The translations under genes and the position numbers were made by a program. The notes beneath the pieces were generated by a model, which saw nothing but the letters and a program-made list of their open reading frames with translations, had not been told where the DNA came from and ran no database searches. Below, one piece after another: positions 59,501 to 64,000 of a stretch of 64,000 bases of DNA. Each line of letters opens with the position of its first letter. The first letter of the stretch is position 1. The DNA is from Clavelina lepadiformis (taxonomy: Eukaryota; Chordata; Ascidiacea; Aplousobranchia; Clavelinidae), in the NCBI RefSeq assembly GCF_947623445.1, contig NC_135247.1, positions 4,838,501 to 4,902,500 on the forward strand. The letters are read 5' to 3'.

Positions 59501-61959
59501 GTTTTACTACAAATGATTTGATGCATCTCAACGACCGGGTCGAAAACTCTTTGAAAGACATCAACATTCTTGCAGACTCGTGAGTAATCAAAAACTTTTG
59601 AGTCGTTTTATAAATATAACCGACCAATATTTGCGGTTAAGGTTAAAATCCCAACTCCAGTACTTTTAGCGATTGCATTTCAGGATTGTATGTGAACTGC
59701 TATCAAAAGTCAGGACAAGCATTGGTTGCTTGTACAATCTTTCAGAGATCGTATCGACTCTAGACATGCTGATGTCGTTTGCTTACGTCAGAACTACAAC
59801 CGACTGCGGTAAAACAACGTAATCTTTATATTCTCACCTTAGTTCGTATAAATATGTATTTCTAACAATTTCTTACTTCGTAGTTCGTCCAGAATTCACA
59901 GACACTCTTGCAGTAAAACAGGCAGTCCACCCAGTGTTGACCAGTATCTGTTCAAACACTATCCCAAACAACATCTATGCGTCAGAGGGAAGCAATTTCA
60001 ACATAATTACGGGTCCCAACATGAGTGGGAAATCCACGTACTTGAAAGAAATTGCGCTATTGCAGGCAAGTTTGTCATAGTTATCTATTCGTGTGAACTT
60101 TTTTTTGGACAAAACGTTTGTTAGGTTTGTTACTCCAGATCATGGCACAGATGGGCTGCTATGTTCCGGCTGAGTTTGCTTCTTTTCGTATCGCTGATCA
60201 AATTTTCTCTAGAGTGGGCAGCGATGATGACATCAACACAAACACGTCAAGCTTTATGATGGAAATGAAAGAAGTTTGCAAAAATAATATTTTTTCATAA
60301 TCTTCCAGTGATAATTTTTATTTAGACGGAACAGGTTAATCTTACCATGTCCAGACAAACAACTTTTAGTTAGACTATGGTATACCGTATCATATCTACT
60401 CACGTTTGACTACTCAAGAAATGTTTTCGATACAACCTCCAGATCAACTACATTATCCAAAATGTGAGCAGTAACAGCCTGATAATAATAGACGAGCTAG
60501 GCAGAGGCACGTCAAGTGAGGAAGCTGTCGGTCTGTGTTGGGCCATTTCCGAATTTTTACTCTCGCAAAAGGTAAGAAATATTGAGTCGTTTAGATATCA
60601 GCATAGCATACTTTTCACTTATATCTTACCGTGTATACCTTAATCTTGCGCATTGTTGGACTTAACGTGTTCCCAGGCCTTTACGTTTTTCGCTACGCAC
60701 TACCTGGAACTATGTCGCATGGAGTCTGTATATCCAAACGTGGAAAACTATCAGTTTGAGGTAAGTGACAAGTAAATCGGCCAGCGCAGTTATCTCTTTA
60801 ATATTGAAAATGAATCCTTCGTTCTAGTGACGTATATCAATGCTTTAGGTACAACACGTTGTCACTGCACAGGGGAGCTTACGCAAGATCGGTTTTACGT
60901 ACGTTTTATCTCGAGGATACACGAAGGAAACACATTACGGTTGGTAATTGGACATAATTTGTACACTCTTGTAAGTTTTTCCTGCCAGCTTGCATATCTG
61001 TTTTTCCTGCCAGTTTCTCTTTTCTGCATATCAGCCGAGGAAAGAATGTCTCAAATTCGTTACAGCTAAAAAATCCCATTTTTTCCCAATGGGATGGTGA
61101 CATGTGCGGTCGAATGTCAGCAATAGCGATTTCTCTGAATGGAACAAAATAATAAGCAACTACTCCTCTCAAGTAAACGCTTGCTTTCATTCTCCCACAA
61201 GCGTTGTACATTTTACAGGTCTTGAACTGGCTCAATATTTCGATTTCCCGCCGACTGTGCTAACTAAAGCGAGAGAAATCGTTGTCAAATTAGAAGAAGA
61301 AGCAAAGGAAGTTGACGAAGCAGCTTCAAATCAGCAGAAGAGGGATAACGCCAACCATAGGTTGAAATACTTTCTTTATGTAGAGCAGCATTGTAGTTAA
61401 CGTAAAGCAAGAATGTGTCTTATGTAGAAAAGCAATACTTTGAGTGTGTGCAAAACGTCTGCTGACTTGGCTTTGTAGACTGAGCTATATGAATACCACA
61501 GCGAAGAAAGTTGTAGAAACAGGAAAACATATTGTTAGTTTATAATCCTAAGAAAGCTTATAATTTTGCAGGTTTGCGACTAAGTTATTTCAGGTCGTAC
61601 GAAGTTCCAGGCTTGACGACGAAGCGTTGACAGATTATCTAATTAGGTAAAATACAACGTAATTAAATGTTCAGTAAGCTTCTGCCCATAAAATATCTCT
61701 ATTGCTTGTCTATAGTGTGAGAGATGAATACTTAAAAGAAGTTGAGTCGCTTCCACCTGACCCTGAACTTGTCAAATTGGCTGCAAGCTTCCGAACATGT
61801 CCTTCTGTGTCTTCTGAAACTGACCTGAGTGACTCCACCGCCACCAATCCGCTACAGGAAAGCAGCTGCTCATCACCGTTAGATGTCTCTATTAATCCTT
61901 CAGACAGTACTGATACCGTGGATGTTATGCCTGAAAATGTCTTGTCTCGTCAACCCTAA
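53538..61959 (+). CDS. MSH4: MutS homologue 4, meiotic crossover factor
   Basis: Partner of MSH5 in the MutS-gamma clamp that stabilises meiotic recombination intermediates. 22 exons: 53538-53697, 55666-55773, 55929-56028, 56163-56303, 56403-56598, 56789-56904, 57699-57872, 57955-58116, 58274-58430, 58530-58599, 58968-59132, 59281-59408, 59476-59579, 59684-59808, 59884-60065, 60139-60273, 60443-60571, 60677-60760, 60849-60939, 61219-61360, 61572-61646, 61716-61959. All phases agree: 995 residues (human 936). Exon 1 has [14 protein letters not shown] as in human. [33 protein letters not shown] and [11 protein letters not shown] follow. Walker A is GPNMSGKST (679-687), Walker [13 protein letters not shown] (754-765), switch ATH (790-792). 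The 3' end of exon 3 is tentative. A Ser/Thr-rich tail follows the family's usual end. Confidence 0.96.
53727..53955 (+). repeat. Dispersed repeat family B, copy 3, in MSH4 intron 1
   Basis: AAGATTCATCAACGTACACC, CACACCGATTTGTAATAAA, GAACGCCAATTTATAATAAA, GTGCACACCATAGCGCCAAA and CGCACGATTTCTCATC match the copies at 19100-19318 (-) and 44935-45285 (+). It begins about 30 bp after the MSH4 exon 1 donor. Confidence 0.65.
54879..55637. mobile_element. Mariner/Tc1-like non-autonomous element, copy B, in MSH4 intron 1
   Basis: Ends AGTGAGGGGCAAGTTCAAAA and TTTTGGACTTGCCCCTCACT are inverted repeats shared with copy A (22061-22830). The right end is followed by GTAA, leaving a TA next to the terminal CAGTG. 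The right end is only 28 bp from MSH4 exon 2, so it supplies part of the sequence before that acceptor. No transposase is visible. Confidence 0.75.
60066..60138 (+). other. GC-AG intron in MSH4
   Basis: Exon 15 ends ATTGCGCTATTGCAG and the intron begins GCAAGT, a non-canonical GC donor with otherwise good consensus. The acceptor is TTACTCCAG before ATCATGGCACAG. The join LLQ|IMAQMG matches the human order CQIMAQIG exactly, and no GT site would keep frame and identity. The intron is 73 bp. Confidence 0.85.
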
Positions 61960-62362
61960 AGTTCTTTGCGTACCACAAATCGGATGGTTTGAATTTCGAG
62001 TTGCTTTGGTTCTTAAAACATAACAAAATGCGGTTAAAATAGTTTTTTGGCTAACTACTCATGTCTTAAACGTTTTGTAAAGCGCCAACATTTTGTCAGT
62101 TTTTTTTGAATTTCTTTTATATTTCCGTTCTTGCGAACACCTCAAGTCACGTTGCAGATGTAGGATGTCTAAATGACGAGCTATTTTAGAACGATTTGTT
62201 TTAGAAATTATAACCGAGAAAGCTTATTTTTGGACATGCAATTGCTAAAGTCGTCTTTATTTAGAATTAAGTTCAGTCAAGAGCTATAGCTTGTTGGAAT
62301 ACGTACGTATGCATGATGTCGAAAATGCTTTGTGTTGTTAGTTCTACATGTTGCAACTTTGA

Positions 62363-62368
62363 AATAAA
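62363..62368 (+). terminator. Candidate MSH4 polyadenylation signal
   Basis: AATAAA in a sense orientation about 400 bp downstream of the MSH4 stop codon, the first canonical hexamer I noticed there. The actual cleavage site is unknown. Confidence 0.45.
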
Positions 62369-63782
62369 GGAAAAAATATCAACGTTCATCTCAACATAGA
62401 TTTTGACTTGAAACTTGCCTAATAGCCAATACGTGCGTCGTTCTGCGTGAAAAAGACGTGCTCGTTGCGAGACTTCATCGGTTATTAGGAGGCGTGAGTA
62501 ATTAGCAATGTTGCAAGTTGACTCTCAAGATCAGGGACCTTGTTTGCTAGAAAACGTTGCAGGATACAAACTTGTGTGTTATGCATATTTTATTGACAGT
62601 TGCAGAATACAGTTCCAATTATGATACATAATCACAATATAATGAATAGTTAGTAGAGTAATCAAGTTGAGGGAACATGTCCCACCTCCCCCAGACAATA
62701 GAGCCCAGGACCGTGCTCAAGATTAAGTGGAACTTAGAAGAAATTCTTCTAATTGCATTGAAGCTTAGCATGAAGTTTCCGTCTCATTCAAAGTGCAATG
62801 AAATCACAAAGTAACCTTGACTTGAATTAAGACTAATATAGGTATGTTGCTGTTATCATTGCACACATCAGAATAGTACCAGCATTCAAAATGACTTCTA
62901 TATTAGTATTAGTTACATTACTGTAGCAGGGTAAAGAAGTCATGCTTGGTGCTTGTGCTTGTGAAAATTGAAAAGGTTATCCTATCAGAGAAAATAGAAG
63001 TAAATTGTCTTCCACTAACGTCACTTTGTTGTTGCAACCCGACGTTACAAATCTAAAATTCCCGCACGTGTGTGCAATAAACTTAGCAAAGCGTTGCACA
63101 ATGTATGAGTCATAACCAAAACAGACACTTTTCTATTTAAAAATACTTGCTAGGTGTCGAAACAGTGCACTACATTTTAAAGCCATCACATGTCGCCCAC
63201 CTTTATAATGCAGAACACACCACAAGCGTGACGTTACAGGAAATGGAAATAAGTCATTGTTGCGCTATACATCCGGTTGGCTTCTTGTTTTGTGTATTTT
63301 CTGAAGACAAATCACACACATTTGACGCCATTGCAGCCGTAGCATCACCGAACGCCGACAATAGTAACACGTCAATATGTTTTGATAACTTGTAGCATGC
63401 AAAACAACCCAATGAAGCTACGCAGTCAACCAGTTTTAAGTTTATATTTAACACAGTTAGCGATTTAGCATGTAATACGTTAATGTCTTGCTAGAATTGG
63501 CAGGCAGACTCTTTACAATATGTAGTAGTGGAAGAAAAAATGCAGCATATATTCCAATATTAGTCAATCTGTTTCTAGAGTGAGAAAATACAGAAAGCTT
63601 AAGTTGCCCTAAGATGAGTTGTACATCGAGTTTCGAATCGTAGATGGTCTTTACGGTAGAGATGCACAGTTTTAGTCTTGAATTGTTGAAAAATAAAAGA
63701 TACTTTCAGAATGCAAGATGACAGCTTAGTTTTGTTGTTTGAAATTGCTTTTGTGCACAACAAGTGACAAAAAAGAAAGACC

Positions 63783-63920
63783 ATGCCAAGCACTGCGATG
63801 CTGGAACAGACGTTGGCAAGTGAAGATCTACAGAAAAGGGCCCGTGAAATTACTGCTTTTAAGATAATCTTTAGAGCGTTTACACAGCGAGTGCAAGCCT
63901 GTACCAAAATCAAACTTTAA
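63783..63920 (+). CDS. Small hypothetical ORF
   Basis: 45 codons from ATG 63783 (MPSTAMLEQTL) to a stop at 63918-63920. The middle (LQKRAREITAFKIIFRAF) could form a basic amphipathic helix. An in-frame stop lies five codons upstream, so the frame is short unless it is an exon of a gene continuing beyond the window. No family is recognised and the call may be chance. Confidence 0.2.
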   Translation: MPSTAMLEQTLASEDLQKRAREITAFKIIFRAFTQRVQACTKIKL

Positions 63921-64000
63921 ACCAGACAAAGCAATTATTTTAGAGCTAAGCTTATTATTCCATTGAGCGAAACCCCGCTGATAGTTTATTATTCGTGTCT

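Larger units (their letters stand above)
61960..64000. other. Region downstream of MSH4
   Basis: A candidate polyadenylation signal AATAAA lies at 62363-62368, about 400 bp after the MSH4 stop. Frames at 63147-63395 (+) and 63599-63913 (-) have no recognisable domain and are not called. A small coding-like frame at 63783-63920 (+) is listed separately. Nothing else is evident. Confidence 0.5.

Noticed and set aside
63599-63913. 104-residue minus-strand frame with hydrophobic start
   Set aside because: No domain or splice support; overlaps the equally weak plus-strand frame at 63783-63920.

Overview
The window is AT-rich animal DNA with spliced genes: short introns, GT-AG junctions (one GC-AG), and protein families conserved across animals. 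No bacterial-style operons, rRNA, tRNA genes or CRISPR arrays were seen. Gene content, short introns, vertebrate-like but divergent proteins and the mix of hAT, piggyBac, pogo/mariner and Penelope-like repeats suit a non-vertebrate deuterostome. An ascidian tunicate is my best guess, but that is inference.

Layout. 1-3252: upstream DNA with a hAT-type MITE. 3253-11036: FBXO9 (+), then HSD17B7, COX16 and RPL28 (all -). 11037-15039: non-coding, with a foldback element and a Penelope-like tail carrying a hammerhead-ribozyme core. 15040-18278: SLC37A4-like transporter and an intronless GNB1L (both -). 18279-25005: repeat-rich, with several DNA transposon relics. 25006-30313: CACYBP (-), five exons, with a piggyBac element in its last intron. 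30314-37085: repeat-rich. 37086-42709: STX6-type SNARE (-). 42710-50706: mostly non-coding; it holds an unidentified C-terminally anchored membrane protein gene (+) and some unassigned coding-like pieces. 50707-52729: TMEM272-like four-pass membrane protein (-). 53538-61959: complete 22-exon MSH4 (+). 61960-64000: downstream DNA.

The genes are unrelated housekeeping genes: protein turnover (FBXO9, CACYBP), sterol/steroid metabolism (HSD17B7), cytochrome oxidase assembly (COX16), translation (RPL28), sugar-phosphate transport (SLC37A4), WD40 scaffold (GNB1L), endosome/trans-Golgi fusion (STX6) and meiotic crossover (MSH4). Gene models were built by hand: conserved motifs were followed from exon to exon, and splice sites and codon phase were checked at each junction. 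Every multi-exon model closes in frame. The most notable observations are the piggyBac insertion inside CACYBP, hammerhead-like motifs in retroelement tails, the GC-AG intron in MSH4, an unidentified two-exon membrane protein gene, and recurrent repeat families that can be dated against each other by nesting.
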